A stretch of DNA of 49,180 nucleotides from a bacterium (GTDB taxonomy: Bacteria > Fidelibacterota > UBA8477 > JABMPR01): NCBI GenBank assembly GCA_013202895.1, contig JABMPR010000048.1, positions 1-49,180 on the forward strand, in the 5' to 3' direction. The first letter of the stretch is position 1. The number at the start of each line of letters is the position of its first letter. Both the position numbers and the translations under genes were made by a program. Shown piece by piece: positions 35,678 to 43,855 of the stretch. The notes below the pieces were generated by a model. The model saw nothing but the letters and a program-made list of their open reading frames with translations. It made no database searches and was not told where the DNA came from.

Positions 35678-37045
35678 ATGCCAATTTTAATATCAGGAAT
35701 TTCAGGAGTGCGCGGGATAATCGATGATGGCTTTGATACTGGAGTCGTAGAGGTCTATACACAGGCCTTTGCCCAACTTATGGATAGCGGGAGAATTGTG
35801 ATTGCCCAGGATAGTCGCCCATCCGGGAAGATGTTTAAGGGTGTGGTGGAGAAAACCTTGAGACGGATGGGTTGTGAAATAATTGACTGTGGTATTTGTC
35901 CAACGCCAACGGCACAACTAATGGTAAAAGACCTGAATGCTAGGGGGGGTATTATAGTAACAGCCAGTCACAACCCCATCGAATGGAATGCCTTAAAGTT
36001 TGTAGGTGCGGAAGGTCTGTTTTTGGATTCTGAAGAGCACAAACAACTCCAAACAGAACTATCTAGAGTCAAAGAAAGCGGTCTCTCGCAGGCCGAACCG
36101 GCTGGAGGGGTTCGGCAATTGGATGAATGTATCGAGCTACATATCGAGAACGTTCTTGCTCTAGATCTGGTGAATACAAAGGCTATTCGGGACCTGCATC
36201 CAAAAGTTGTGATCGATGCAATCAATGGAGCTGGTTCAGAAGCATTGCCGGCTTTTCTGGAACGACTTGGATGTGAGGTAATCCGGTTAAATTGTGATAA
36301 TAATGGCAATTTTGTGCATATTCCAGAACCGCTTCCCGAGAATCTTACAGAGTTAAGAAATGAGGTCCCTCGTCAAGGAGCTGATATTGGTTTTGCTACT
36401 GATCCCGATGCAGATAGACTGGCAGTTATTGATGAATTTGGTAATCCCCTGGTGGAGGAATATACACTGGTGTTAGCTGCTTATCATGCTTTGAGAAATG
36501 CAGCCGATGATGATAAGCGCCCCATCGTTACCAACCTCAGCACAACCATGGCTTTGGATGAATTAGCAAATCGATACAATCGAACGGTAATACGAACACC
36601 TGTTGGCGAAATCCATGTTGCTCGCAAAATGCAGGAGCAAGACAGTCTTATCGGTGGCGAAGGAAATGGAGGGGTCATTCTGGCTGAATCTCATCTTGGC
36701 CGAGATTCATTAGTTGCCTCAGGTTTGATTCTTTCCTTAATGGCTGAAACCAGACAATCTGTCCGTGAGATCGCCAATGATCTGCCTCGTTACGAAATGT
36801 TCAAAGACAAAATCAACATTCAAGGATATCAGCCAACGGATATTCTAAAGACACTGGCTGAGAAATATGCTAGCCTGCTTCCCAATCTTGAAGATGGTGT
36901 TAAAATCACCTGGAAGGATCGCTGGGTCCATTTCCGTGCTTCAAATACAGAACCAATAGTCCGAATTTTTGCTGAAGGCAGCAGCCAAACAGTGGCTGAA
37001 GCCCTGGTAAAAGAGTTCAAAACCGAAATCCAGAACTTGATGTGA
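35678..37045 (+). CDS. glmM: Phosphoglucosamine mutase-like phosphohexomutase
   Basis: Alpha-D-phosphohexomutase of 455 residues, most likely GlmM (glucosamine-6-P to glucosamine-1-P for UDP-GlcNAc). The N-terminus is SGISGVRGIIDDG. The phosphoserine loop is VTASHNPIEWNALKF with Ser97. The metal loop is DPDADRLA with Asp242, Asp244 and Asp246. The sugar-specificity loop is GGEGNGGVI (about 328-336), and the phosphate-binding RASNTEPIVRIFAEG is at the C-terminus. GEGNGG rather than GEQSGH leaves phosphomannomutase/phosphoglucomutase specificity possible. GGAGGA sits 5 bp before the ATG. Confidence 0.9.
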   Translation: MPILISGISGVRGIIDDGFDTGVVEVYTQAFAQLMDSGRIVIAQDSRPSGKMFKGVVEKTLRRMGCEIIDCGICPTPTAQLMVKDLNARGGIIVTASHNPIEWNALKFVGAEGLFLDSEEHKQLQTELSRVKESGLSQAEPAGGVRQLDECIELHIENVLALDLVNTKAIRDLHPKVVIDAINGAGSEALPAFLERLGCEVIRLNCDNNGNFVHIPEPLPENLTELRNEVPRQGADIGFATDPDADRLAVIDEFGNPLVEEYTLVLAAYHALRNAADDDKRPIVTNLSTTMALDELANRYNRTVIRTPVGEIHVARKMQEQDSLIGGEGNGGVILAESHLGRDSLVASGLILSLMAETRQSVREIANDLPRYEMFKDKINIQGYQPTDILKTLAEKYASLLPNLEDGVKITWKDRWVHFRASNTEPIVRIFAEGSSQTVAEALVKEFKTEIQNLM

Positions 37046-37093
37046 TGGAGAAACACTGAGAAGATTTCTAAGCTTCGAAGAGGTACATGGAGT

Positions 37094-37651
37094 ATGAGTA
37101 ATTACCCAGAGCTACATACTGACAGGTTGGTTCTCAGGGCGTTTCAATTATCCGATGCTACCGAAGTACAAATGCTGGCGGGTGCCCGCGAAGTTGCTGA
37201 GATGACTCTTAATATTCCGCATCCTTACTCAAATGGATTGGCGGAAAACTGGATCTCAAGCCATAAGAAAGATTTTGAAGCAGGTATGGGCATGAGATTC
37301 GCAATCGTTGAAAAAGAAACAGCCAAACTTATAGGCGCAATTGGCTTGATCATCACCGAAAGATTTAACCGTGCTGAACTGGGGTATTGGGTAGGTAAAC
37401 CGTATTGGGGTAAGGGTTTTGCCACTGAAGCCACAAAAGAATTGCTGCGATATGGGTTTCAAGAATTAAAGCTGAATAAAGTTTATGCGACCCACATGAC
37501 CCGCAATCCAGCCTCGGGCAGGGTGCTGCAAAAGATTGGTATGCAATTGGAAGGTTTGTTAAAACAGCATGCACTTAAATGGGATCAATTTGTCGATCTG
37601 GCAGCTTATGGAATTTTAGCCGAATCCTGGCATAGCAGTCAAAAACATTAG
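37094..37651 (+). CDS. RimJ/RimL-type GNAT acetyltransferase
   Basis: A 185-residue acetyltransferase of the RimJ/RimL/YdaF subgroup, which acetylates protein N-termini or small molecules. Visible: ELHTDRLVLRAFQLSDATEV, AIVEKETAKLIGAIGLI, the signature ELGYWVGKPYWGKGFATEAT with the acetyl-CoA P-loop, and KVYATHMTRNPASGRVLQKI with GMQLEG. GAGG precedes the ATG by roughly 10 bp and an ATGGAGT lies closer. It is 48 bp downstream of the phosphohexomutase and 6 bp upstream of the flavoprotein gene. Confidence 0.92.
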   Translation: MSNYPELHTDRLVLRAFQLSDATEVQMLAGAREVAEMTLNIPHPYSNGLAENWISSHKKDFEAGMGMRFAIVEKETAKLIGAIGLIITERFNRAELGYWVGKPYWGKGFATEATKELLRYGFQELKLNKVYATHMTRNPASGRVLQKIGMQLEGLLKQHALKWDQFVDLAAYGILAESWHSSQKH

Positions 37652-37657
37652 GTAATT

Positions 37658-38932
37658 TTGTTAGAAACTCACTATAACACCGTTATCATTGGAGCTGGTC
37701 CAGCCGGGCTAATGGCGGCCGTGGAAGCTTATAATCCTGACCACAGTATTGTTCTTCTTGAAAAAATGCACAAAACAGGAATGAAATTACGGATTTCAGG
37801 AAAGGGACGCTGCAATATCACCAATGAGGAGGGAATGCAAAGTTTCCTCAATCGCTTTGGAAAAAAAGGGCGGTTTTTAAAATATCCCTTTGCACAATTT
37901 TTTAACCATGATTTATTGAAATATTTGAACGAGATGGGTGTGCCTACCAAACTTGAGCGGGGTGGGCGATATTTCCCCCAAAGCGATAGAGCCACGGACA
38001 TTGTGGTCGCCTTTGAGGAAAAGCTGAAAGCCTTGAAAATTCCCATCGTGATGCAGGCACCAGTAACTGGTTTGCAAAAAAATAAAGAAAATCGATTCGT
38101 ATTGCAGATAAACCATGCTGGTAAATCGGTCCAAATACAGGCTGATCAGGTCTGTATTACATCCGGAGGTCTCTCTTATCCAGCAACTGGATGTACTGGA
38201 GATGGCTATCTGATGGCTCAAAGCTTCGGTCATACGATCACCGACACGGCACCTTCACTGGTACCGGTTCTCACTGCGGGTGATACAGCCAAACGAGTAC
38301 AAGGTGTCAGTTTGCGCAATGTCTCGGTCTCAGTATGGAGTGAAAATAAAAAGGTGACTGAGATGTTCGGGGAAATGATGTTTACCCGAAAAGGGGTTAC
38401 AGGACCCATTATTCTTACCTTGAGTGAAACCCTTGTAAGCATGTTGGACAATAAAAAGGATGTACATATCAAGATCGATCTTAAGCCGGCTCTGGATCAT
38501 AAAAAACTGGATCAACGATTACTCCGAGAAATCTCTGAGCATAGCAAACAGAACTTTAAAAACATGCTTAAAACCCTCTTACCTCGAAAGATGATTGATC
38601 TATTTGTGGACATTTTGAATATTGATCCCGATAAACAACTTCATCAAGTGACAGGTGAAGAGCGCAAACGATTGAGGATGTTGTTAAAGGAGTTCCCCAT
38701 GCAGGTTATTGGTCACGATTCCTATGATCACGCCATTGTAACTTCAGGTGGGATTTCATTAAGAGAAATAAATCCCACAACAATGGAATCCAAATTGGCT
38801 TCAAACCTATTTTTGGCTGGAGAGGTAATTGATGTTAATGGAGAGACCGGTGGCTACAATTTAACATCGAGCTGGTCAACCGGTTTTCTTGCTGGTAGAT
38901 CCATGAGAAACAACGAATTGAAAGAATTTTAA
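37658..38932 (+). CDS. HI0933/BaiN-family FAD-dependent oxidoreductase
   Basis: A 424-residue NAD(P)/FAD-dependent flavoprotein of the HI0933 (YhiN/BaiN) family. The N-terminal dinucleotide-binding loop is VIIGAGPAGLMAAV. The family signature is TGMKLRISGKGRCNITN (about 40-57), then TKLERGGRYFPQSDRATDIV, CITSGGLSYPATGCTGDGY and FTRKGVTGPIIL. The C-terminal FAD loop is LFLAGEVIDVNGETGGYNLTSSWSTG. The start is TTG at 37658 with AGGTAA close by. The physiological substrate is unknown; BaiN homologues reduce steroids or flavin-linked substrates. Confidence 0.92.
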   Translation: MLETHYNTVIIGAGPAGLMAAVEAYNPDHSIVLLEKMHKTGMKLRISGKGRCNITNEEGMQSFLNRFGKKGRFLKYPFAQFFNHDLLKYLNEMGVPTKLERGGRYFPQSDRATDIVVAFEEKLKALKIPIVMQAPVTGLQKNKENRFVLQINHAGKSVQIQADQVCITSGGLSYPATGCTGDGYLMAQSFGHTITDTAPSLVPVLTAGDTAKRVQGVSLRNVSVSVWSENKKVTEMFGEMMFTRKGVTGPIILTLSETLVSMLDNKKDVHIKIDLKPALDHKKLDQRLLREISEHSKQNFKNMLKTLLPRKMIDLFVDILNIDPDKQLHQVTGEERKRLRMLLKEFPMQVIGHDSYDHAIVTSGGISLREINPTTMESKLASNLFLAGEVIDVNGETGGYNLTSSWSTGFLAGRSMRNNELKEF

Positions 38933-38933
38933 A

Positions 38934-39533
38934 ATGAATAAGAATAGACGATCAGGACAATTTAAAAATTTATTGGGCCACGCCTGGATGGCATTGAAAG
39001 GCTGGGATTTTGAAGGGAAGTTTCCCCCACAGGGTAAATTTGTATTGATCTGCGCTCCCCATACCAGCAACTGGGATTTCATGTATTTGCTGGCAATTAT
39101 GTTTATGGAACGGGTTAAGGTTGCCTGGTTCGGGAAACACACACTCTTTAAAAAACCCTTTGGCGGGCTTATGCGTTGGTTGGGTGGAATTCCAGTAGAT
39201 CGAAGCAGCGCTCATGGTGTGGTGGATCAGATTGTAGAGCACTTTTCAAAGCAGGAAAATTTGATTATTGCCATCGCTCCAGAGGGCACTCGCAAAAAAA
39301 CGGACTACTGGAAATCAGGTTTTTACCACATCGCTCACAAGGCCCAGATTCCAATCCTCTTGGGTTATGTTGATTATGCCAATAAAAAAGCGGGCACTGG
39401 TCCTGCCTTTATTCCGACTGGCAATATTAAACAGGATATGGATCAGATCCGTGACTTTTACAAAGATATCCGTGGGGATCACCCGGAGATGGAATCGGTT
39501 ATCGTCTTAAGGGAAGAGCTGGCAGAGAGCTAA
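38934..39533 (+). CDS. PlsC-like 1-acylglycerol-3-phosphate acyltransferase
   Basis: A 199-residue glycerolipid acyltransferase of the small 1-acyl-sn-glycerol-3-phosphate acyltransferase group. The catalytic HX4D is HTSNWD in LICAPHTSNWDFMYL. The substrate site is GGIPVDRSSAHGVV, and the phosphate-binding motif is IAPEGTRKKTDYWKSGFYHIA. Family members of this length often lack a membrane anchor, as here. It starts 1 bp after the flavoprotein stop, so they are coupled. The product would be phosphatidic acid or a related lipid. Confidence 0.9.
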   Translation: MNKNRRSGQFKNLLGHAWMALKGWDFEGKFPPQGKFVLICAPHTSNWDFMYLLAIMFMERVKVAWFGKHTLFKKPFGGLMRWLGGIPVDRSSAHGVVDQIVEHFSKQENLIIAIAPEGTRKKTDYWKSGFYHIAHKAQIPILLGYVDYANKKAGTGPAFIPTGNIKQDMDQIRDFYKDIRGDHPEMESVIVLREELAES

Positions 39534-39548
39534 AGCATTCTGATTATG

Positions 39549-39578
39549 TCATCCTGAACCATCGGTGAAGGATCTTGA
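39549..39578 (+). repeat. Dispersed TCATCCTGA...AGGATCTTGA repeat copy
   Basis: A 30-bp sequence starting TCATCCTGAACC and ending AGGATCTTGA resembles the arm at 988-1012. It can fold on itself (CCTgaACCatcGGTgaAGG), and a GTC/GAC pair flanks it. It lies between two convergent genes (plsC-like and radC), where it could serve as a transcript-end structure. Confidence 0.5.
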
Positions 39579-39614
39579 CCCGACACCGTGATTCATGATT
39601 GCCGTCACTGAGTC

Positions 39615-40298
39615 TTACAATAGATGGTGATCCGCAAAGGAAAAGAATTCATTCCCGCCCACGATTAGATGATCCAGGATCTCTACATCAATAGCTGTCA
39701 GAGCAGTCTGCAGCTTTTTTGTTACGGCGCGATCGCTATTAGATGGTGTGGTTCCACCTGATGGATGATTGTGAACCAGAATCACGCTGGCAGCATCATT
39801 ATCCAGTATCTTTTGGACCACTTCGCGAGGATAAATTGCTGAGGTGTTTAGCGTTCCAGAGAACAATTCTTCCATTTTTATGATCTGATTTTGACCATCA
39901 AGAAAAATGACTAAAAATACTTCCCTGTTTCGTTCCCGTAGATTGTGGGTGAGATAATCTTTAACCGTTCTGCTGGAACGAAGATAGTCTTTCCCTGTCG
40001 CCTGCTCGAACAAGTAACGACGCCCAACGGCATGAGGCAGTTTTAAGGCAAAAATGTTTGTTATGCCTATACCCGACACATCCTTCAAAATGGAAATGGG
40101 TGCCTCCAGGACTCCCGATAGTGATCCAAACCGCCTGATCAGCTCTTTTGCCTGTGGTTTCATGTCCTTCCGGGGGGTTGCCAATGTTAGCAATAACTCT
40201 AAAACCTCATAATCCAGAAATGATTCAATGCCGTTTTGAAAAAACCGTTCTCTTAAACGTTGACGATGACCCTGTGGCGAGCGAGACTTCATTACCAT
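39615..40298 (-). CDS. radC: RadC family protein (JAB/MPN metalloprotease-like domain)
   Basis: A 227-residue protein of the UPF0758 group. The N-terminal helix-hairpin-helix region (PISILKDVSGIGITNIFALK) precedes the JAB/JAMM domain (about 100-227) with the metal-binding VHNHPSGGTTPSNSD (His-x-His and Asp) and upstream Glu in EELFSGTLNTSAIYPREVV. The name derives from a misassigned DNA repair locus and its role is unclear. ATG at 40298 is chosen because GGAG lies 6 bp upstream; a TTG 12 bp earlier also exists. It is on the strand opposite to its neighbours upstream, in tandem with pyrG. Confidence 0.93.
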   Translation of the reverse strand: MVMKSRSPQGHRQRLRERFFQNGIESFLDYEVLELLLTLATPRKDMKPQAKELIRRFGSLSGVLEAPISILKDVSGIGITNIFALKLPHAVGRRYLFEQATGKDYLRSSRTVKDYLTHNLRERNREVFLVIFLDGQNQIIKMEELFSGTLNTSAIYPREVVQKILDNDAASVILVHNHPSGGTTPSNSDRAVTKKLQTALTAIDVEILDHLIVGGNEFFSFADHHLL

Positions 40299-40504
40299 GT
40301 TGCACTCCAATTATTTTTGAATGAAATAGAGCACGAATTTATGCTCTGAGTAAAAAATATACTGAGTGGGTGGTTAACGAATCAGGCTGTTAAGTTGGGA
40401 TCGACAGGAATGAAAGAAAAGTAATTTATTAATGTAAAACTGTAAAATCTGTCCGCTAAGCATGAGGACTCGCAGCAGATAATAATTTGCTGTTACAACA
40501 GAGA

Positions 40505-42127
40505 TTACTTGTTTTTAAAGATTAGCGCCGCTTTCACAAAATCCCTGAAGAGGGGATGCGTATTTGTGACTCTGGATTTGAATTCAGGATGAGCCTGAGT
40601 TGCCAGGAACCAGGGGTGATCGGCAAGCTCTATCATTTCCACTAGCTCATTGTCAGGAGAAGTTCCAGAAATAATCATTCCAGCTTCATCTAGTTGATCA
40701 CGATAAGCATTATTGACTTCAAATCGATGACGGTGACGCTCTGAAATGTTCTTTTTGCCATAAGTATCATAGGATTTTGTGCCAGTTTTAAGCGTACAAT
40801 CATAGGCACCTAACCTCATACTGGCACCTTTATGTGTCACATGATGCTGTGAGAGCATCAGGTGGATCACTGGATGAGGGGAATCTTCATCAAATTCTTC
40901 TGAATTGGCATTTTCCAGCTTGAGCACATTTCGGGCATAGTCGATTACAGCAACCTGCAGACCTAAACACAAGCCCAAATAGGGGATTTTATTTTCTCGG
41001 GCATATTGAGATGCCCTTATCTTGCCTTCAATTCCTCGTGAACCAAAACCACCGGGGACTAACACACCCTGAACGTGGCCTAGAATTTTTTCCAACCCAG
41101 AATCAGTTTCCAGATCTTCAGCATCGACAAATTCGATATTTACTTTGCAACGATTGTCAACCCCCGCATGTACAAACGACTCAATAATACTCTTGTAAGC
41201 ATCAATCATAGCTGTGTACTTGCCAGCTACGGCAACCGTAATTTCGTGTTCTGGATTGAGTATTCGGTTGACAAATATTTCCCACTGAGTGGTGTCGGAT
41301 TCAATATTCTCGAGAGCCAGTTTCTCCATGACTATTCCAGCAAGATGCTCCTGCTGTAGCAAGAGGGGTACTTCATAGATAGAATTGGCATCCAGCCCCT
41401 GGATAACAGCCTCAGGTCTAACATTTGTGAACAAAGCCAGTTTTTGACGTACATCCTCAGAAAGCGGATACTGGGTGCGGCAGAGAAGAATGTCCGGCTG
41501 GAGCCCGATTTCTCTGAGCCGCATGACCGAATGCTGACTGGGTTTGGTCTTTAGCTCTTCGCTGGCTTTGATATAAGGGATCAACGTCACATGCAGAATA
41601 ATGACATTCTCCCGCCCACGGGACTGTTGGAACTGGCGAACGGCTTCCAAGAAGGACAGACTTTCAATATCACCCACAGTTCCACCGATTTCTGTAATTA
41701 CAATATCCAGATCCGGATCTATTTTTTCTGGTTTCTCAATTCGTTTTATAATCTCATCTGTAACATGAGGGATGATCTGAACGGTCCCACCCAAATAGTC
41801 ACCCCGGCGTTCTTTTTCGAGGACCTCAAAATAAATACTGCCTGCTGTGCTATTGTTTGCTTTGGTCATATTCACATCACAAAAGCGCTCATAATGACCC
41901 AGGTCAAGATCAGTTTCAGTACCATCATCCAGGACAAATACTTCACCATGCTGAAAAGGATTCATGGTCCCAGGATCAACATTTAGATAAGGATCTAATT
42001 TCTGAATGGTGACTTTTTTATGCTTGAGCTCCAATAGCATACCAAGTGAAGCGGCGGCAATTCCTTTGCCCAGCCCAGAGATGACTCCCCCTGTTATAAT
42101 AATATGTTTGGCCTGCTGATCTTTCAT
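40505..42127 (-). CDS. pyrG: CTP synthase
   Basis: Converts UTP to CTP using ATP and glutamine; 540 residues, normal length. The synthase domain has HIIITGGVISGLGKGIAAAS, KLDPYLNVDPGTMNPFQHGEV and ITEIGGTVGDIESLSFLEA. The C-terminal class I glutaminase domain has the oxyanion segment GVLVPGGFGSRG, nucleophile Cys in LGLCLGLQVAV, and the His/Glu pair in QAHPEFKSR. GAGGA lies about 5 bp before the ATG. Its upstream region carries two dyads (reported separately). It is followed by radC on the same strand after 190 bp. Confidence 0.98.
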   Translation of the reverse strand: MKDQQAKHIIITGGVISGLGKGIAAASLGMLLELKHKKVTIQKLDPYLNVDPGTMNPFQHGEVFVLDDGTETDLDLGHYERFCDVNMTKANNSTAGSIYFEVLEKERRGDYLGGTVQIIPHVTDEIIKRIEKPEKIDPDLDIVITEIGGTVGDIESLSFLEAVRQFQQSRGRENVIILHVTLIPYIKASEELKTKPSQHSVMRLREIGLQPDILLCRTQYPLSEDVRQKLALFTNVRPEAVIQGLDANSIYEVPLLLQQEHLAGIVMEKLALENIESDTTQWEIFVNRILNPEHEITVAVAGKYTAMIDAYKSIIESFVHAGVDNRCKVNIEFVDAEDLETDSGLEKILGHVQGVLVPGGFGSRGIEGKIRASQYARENKIPYLGLCLGLQVAVIDYARNVLKLENANSEEFDEDSPHPVIHLMLSQHHVTHKGASMRLGAYDCTLKTGTKSYDTYGKKNISERHRHRFEVNNAYRDQLDEAGMIISGTSPDNELVEMIELADHPWFLATQAHPEFKSRVTNTHPLFRDFVKAALIFKNK

Positions 42128-42146
42128 AATGTCCTCATGTCCTAAC

Positions 42147-42181
42147 CGATGACCTTATAATCATCGACCAAAGTATACTTT
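42147..42181 (-). promoter_or_regulatory. Two dyads in the pyrG leader/promoter
   Basis: CGATGA (42147-42152) and TCATCG (42161-42166) flank CCTTATAA, and AAAGTATACTTT (42170-42181) is a perfect palindrome. Both lie 20-55 bp upstream of the pyrG ATG on the minus strand. Either an operator pair or a 5' leader hairpin is possible. pyrG in other bacteria can be controlled by CTP at the transcript start or leader, but this is not shown here. Confidence 0.35.
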
Positions 42182-42482
42182 AATTTGAAGGTGCTGGGGT
42201 CGCTGTCTGGTGAGAAGACAAGCTTTATCCTGTGATTCACCAGATATTTCATGATTAACGTTTAAAGGGTCCTAAATAGACAATTATGGATCTCTTGTTC
42301 AGAGACATTGGTGTAGCTAAAAAATTTGTTTCAATTGAAAGTGTAAACATTACATGAGAACCTGTCTTCATGTGGAGCAATATAGGCATGGCTCCCCGAA
42401 GGCAAAACCATTTCAAGGACAAAACCAATTAATTCTTTTGCAATCTTTAAAATCTCACATGTATGTGAACAACTGGAAAAAT

Positions 42483-42504
42483 TCGAGATATCCGAAAATC
42501 TCGA
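42483..42504 (+). promoter_or_regulatory. 7-bp inverted repeat upstream of the Fe-S protein
   Basis: TCGAGAT and ATCTCGA flank an 8-nt loop, about 52 bp before the ATG of the winged-helix/Fe-S gene. This position fits an operator or small hairpin; no function can be assigned. Confidence 0.3.
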
Positions 42505-42556
42505 TCAGGATATTGATATTCAAAACTATATTAGCGCATTATAAAAACGAGGTAAT

Positions 42557-43834
42557 ATGGGACACATCGTCAATCATCACCGGGATTATCGCTTACTTCA
42601 GGAACGTTTTGACCGACATGTAACCGGGGCTCCTGCATCACCTACCTTCACTAAAATTTTACAGCTTCTCTTTTCTCCTGAAGAGGCCAGATTGGTGCGT
42701 CGCTTTCCTACACTTCCAACCTCACTATCCAAGATGGCGGTGAAATTAAAAATGGAGGAGCAGCAGCTAAATGATATTGTTCAGGATCTTGCCCATCGTG
42801 GCCTGCTTATCGATGTCGAGCATAAGGGTAAGCGGTATGTGGCACTTCCTCCAGTAGTAATCGGTTTTTTTGAATACACCTTTATGAGAACTCGTGATGA
42901 AGCCCCCATGGAAGAGATAGCGCGTTTGTTCGATCAGTATATGGTGGAAGATGATCGTTTCAGTAGATCTGTTTTTCAGAAACAAACACAAATTGGGCGC
43001 TCTATGGTCAGGGAAGAGTCTCTGCCTATGGGTGACCATATAGAAATACTGGATTGGGAACGAGCATCACGCGTTGTCGAAAAAGCATCTGCGCATGCAG
43101 TATCACTGTGTGCCTGCCGGCATAAAGCAGAACATCTGGGGAAAGCCTGTGACCATAATCAGAGCAACTGTCTTTCATTTGGCAGGCCTGCTGAAGTTCT
43201 CATTCATAATGGTCTGGCCAAACCAATTACAATGTCAGAATCCATGGGTTTATTAGAGAGCAGCAAGGAGGCGGGACTAGCCCAAACTGGTGATAATGTC
43301 CAAAATAATCTTAGTTATATTTGTAATTGCTGTGGCTGCTGCTGCGGGATGGTGGAGGCTATAAAAACCTTTGGCATCAACAATGCCATCGTGTCTTCCA
43401 ACTGGATTGTGGAAATAGATGAAGAAACATGTGATGGTTGCGCTAAGTGTGAAGTCGCTTGCCCCGTTGATGCGTATGAAATGGTGAAATACGAGAAAAA
43501 TGGCAAAAAACGGCAGATGGCAATCAGAGATGCCGAGGTTTGTCTGGGGTGCGGAATTTGTCCCACTGTTTGCCGGTCAGGCAGTGCCACAATGAAAGCC
43601 AGAGAACAGCGTGTGTTTACACCAGAGAGTAGTTTTGATAAATATGCGGCTATGGCGATTGAACGCGGGAAACTGGCCAATCTTATTTTTAATGATTATG
43701 ATTCGCTGAGCCATAGAACTTTAGGTCGGATACTTGGTGTATTGGAAAAGTCGGCTCCTGTAAAAGCACTGCTCGCCATTGAACCCTTAAAATCAAGCTT
43801 CCTTAATGCCCTGGTACGGAATTCCGGACGCTAG
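42557..43834 (+). CDS. Winged-helix / polyferredoxin-type 4Fe-4S protein
   Basis: A 425-residue protein. Residues about 20-95 look like a winged-helix domain (KMAVKLKMEEQQLNDIVQDL then a wing with HKGKRYVAL). A central Cys-rich part has CACRHKAEHLGKAC and SNC (Cys185, 187, 198, 205) and the cluster CNCCGCCCG (from Cys256). Two standard 4Fe-4S ferredoxin motifs follow: CDGCAKCEVACPVD (Cys292, 295, 298, 302) and CLGCGICPTVCRSG (Cys329, 332, 335, 339). The family is known from anaerobe genomes as an uncharacterised 4Fe-4S dicluster protein. A redox sensor or electron carrier is inferred. GAGG lies 5 bp before the ATG. Confidence 0.85.
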   Translation: MGHIVNHHRDYRLLQERFDRHVTGAPASPTFTKILQLLFSPEEARLVRRFPTLPTSLSKMAVKLKMEEQQLNDIVQDLAHRGLLIDVEHKGKRYVALPPVVIGFFEYTFMRTRDEAPMEEIARLFDQYMVEDDRFSRSVFQKQTQIGRSMVREESLPMGDHIEILDWERASRVVEKASAHAVSLCACRHKAEHLGKACDHNQSNCLSFGRPAEVLIHNGLAKPITMSESMGLLESSKEAGLAQTGDNVQNNLSYICNCCGCCCGMVEAIKTFGINNAIVSSNWIVEIDEETCDGCAKCEVACPVDAYEMVKYEKNGKKRQMAIRDAEVCLGCGICPTVCRSGSATMKAREQRVFTPESSFDKYAAMAIERGKLANLIFNDYDSLSHRTLGRILGVLEKSAPVKALLAIEPLKSSFLNALVRNSGR

Positions 43835-43855
43835 AAGTAGACGCCAATCTGAAAT

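Larger units (their letters stand above)
42128..42556. other. 430-bp divergent intergenic region between pyrG and the Fe-S protein
   Basis: No gene is supported. Contents: inverted repeat CGATGA-8 nt-TCATCG at 42147-42166, perfect 12-bp palindrome AAAGTATACTTT at 42170-42181, and TCGAGAT/ATCTCGA at 42483-42504 near the plus-strand gene. The minus strand has a TTATAA-like box between the pyrG start and the palindrome. Promoters of both divergent genes must be here. Confidence 0.5.

Noticed and set aside
40430-40500. Terminator or RNA element between radC and pyrG (CAGCA...TGCTG hairpin)
   Set aside because: The stem is only five base pairs and there is no U-run; it is not distinguishable from chance.
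42354-42623. 89-codon frame upstream of the Fe-S protein gene
   Set aside because: It overlaps the true start of the winged-helix gene in another frame and has no domain or good ribosome-binding site.
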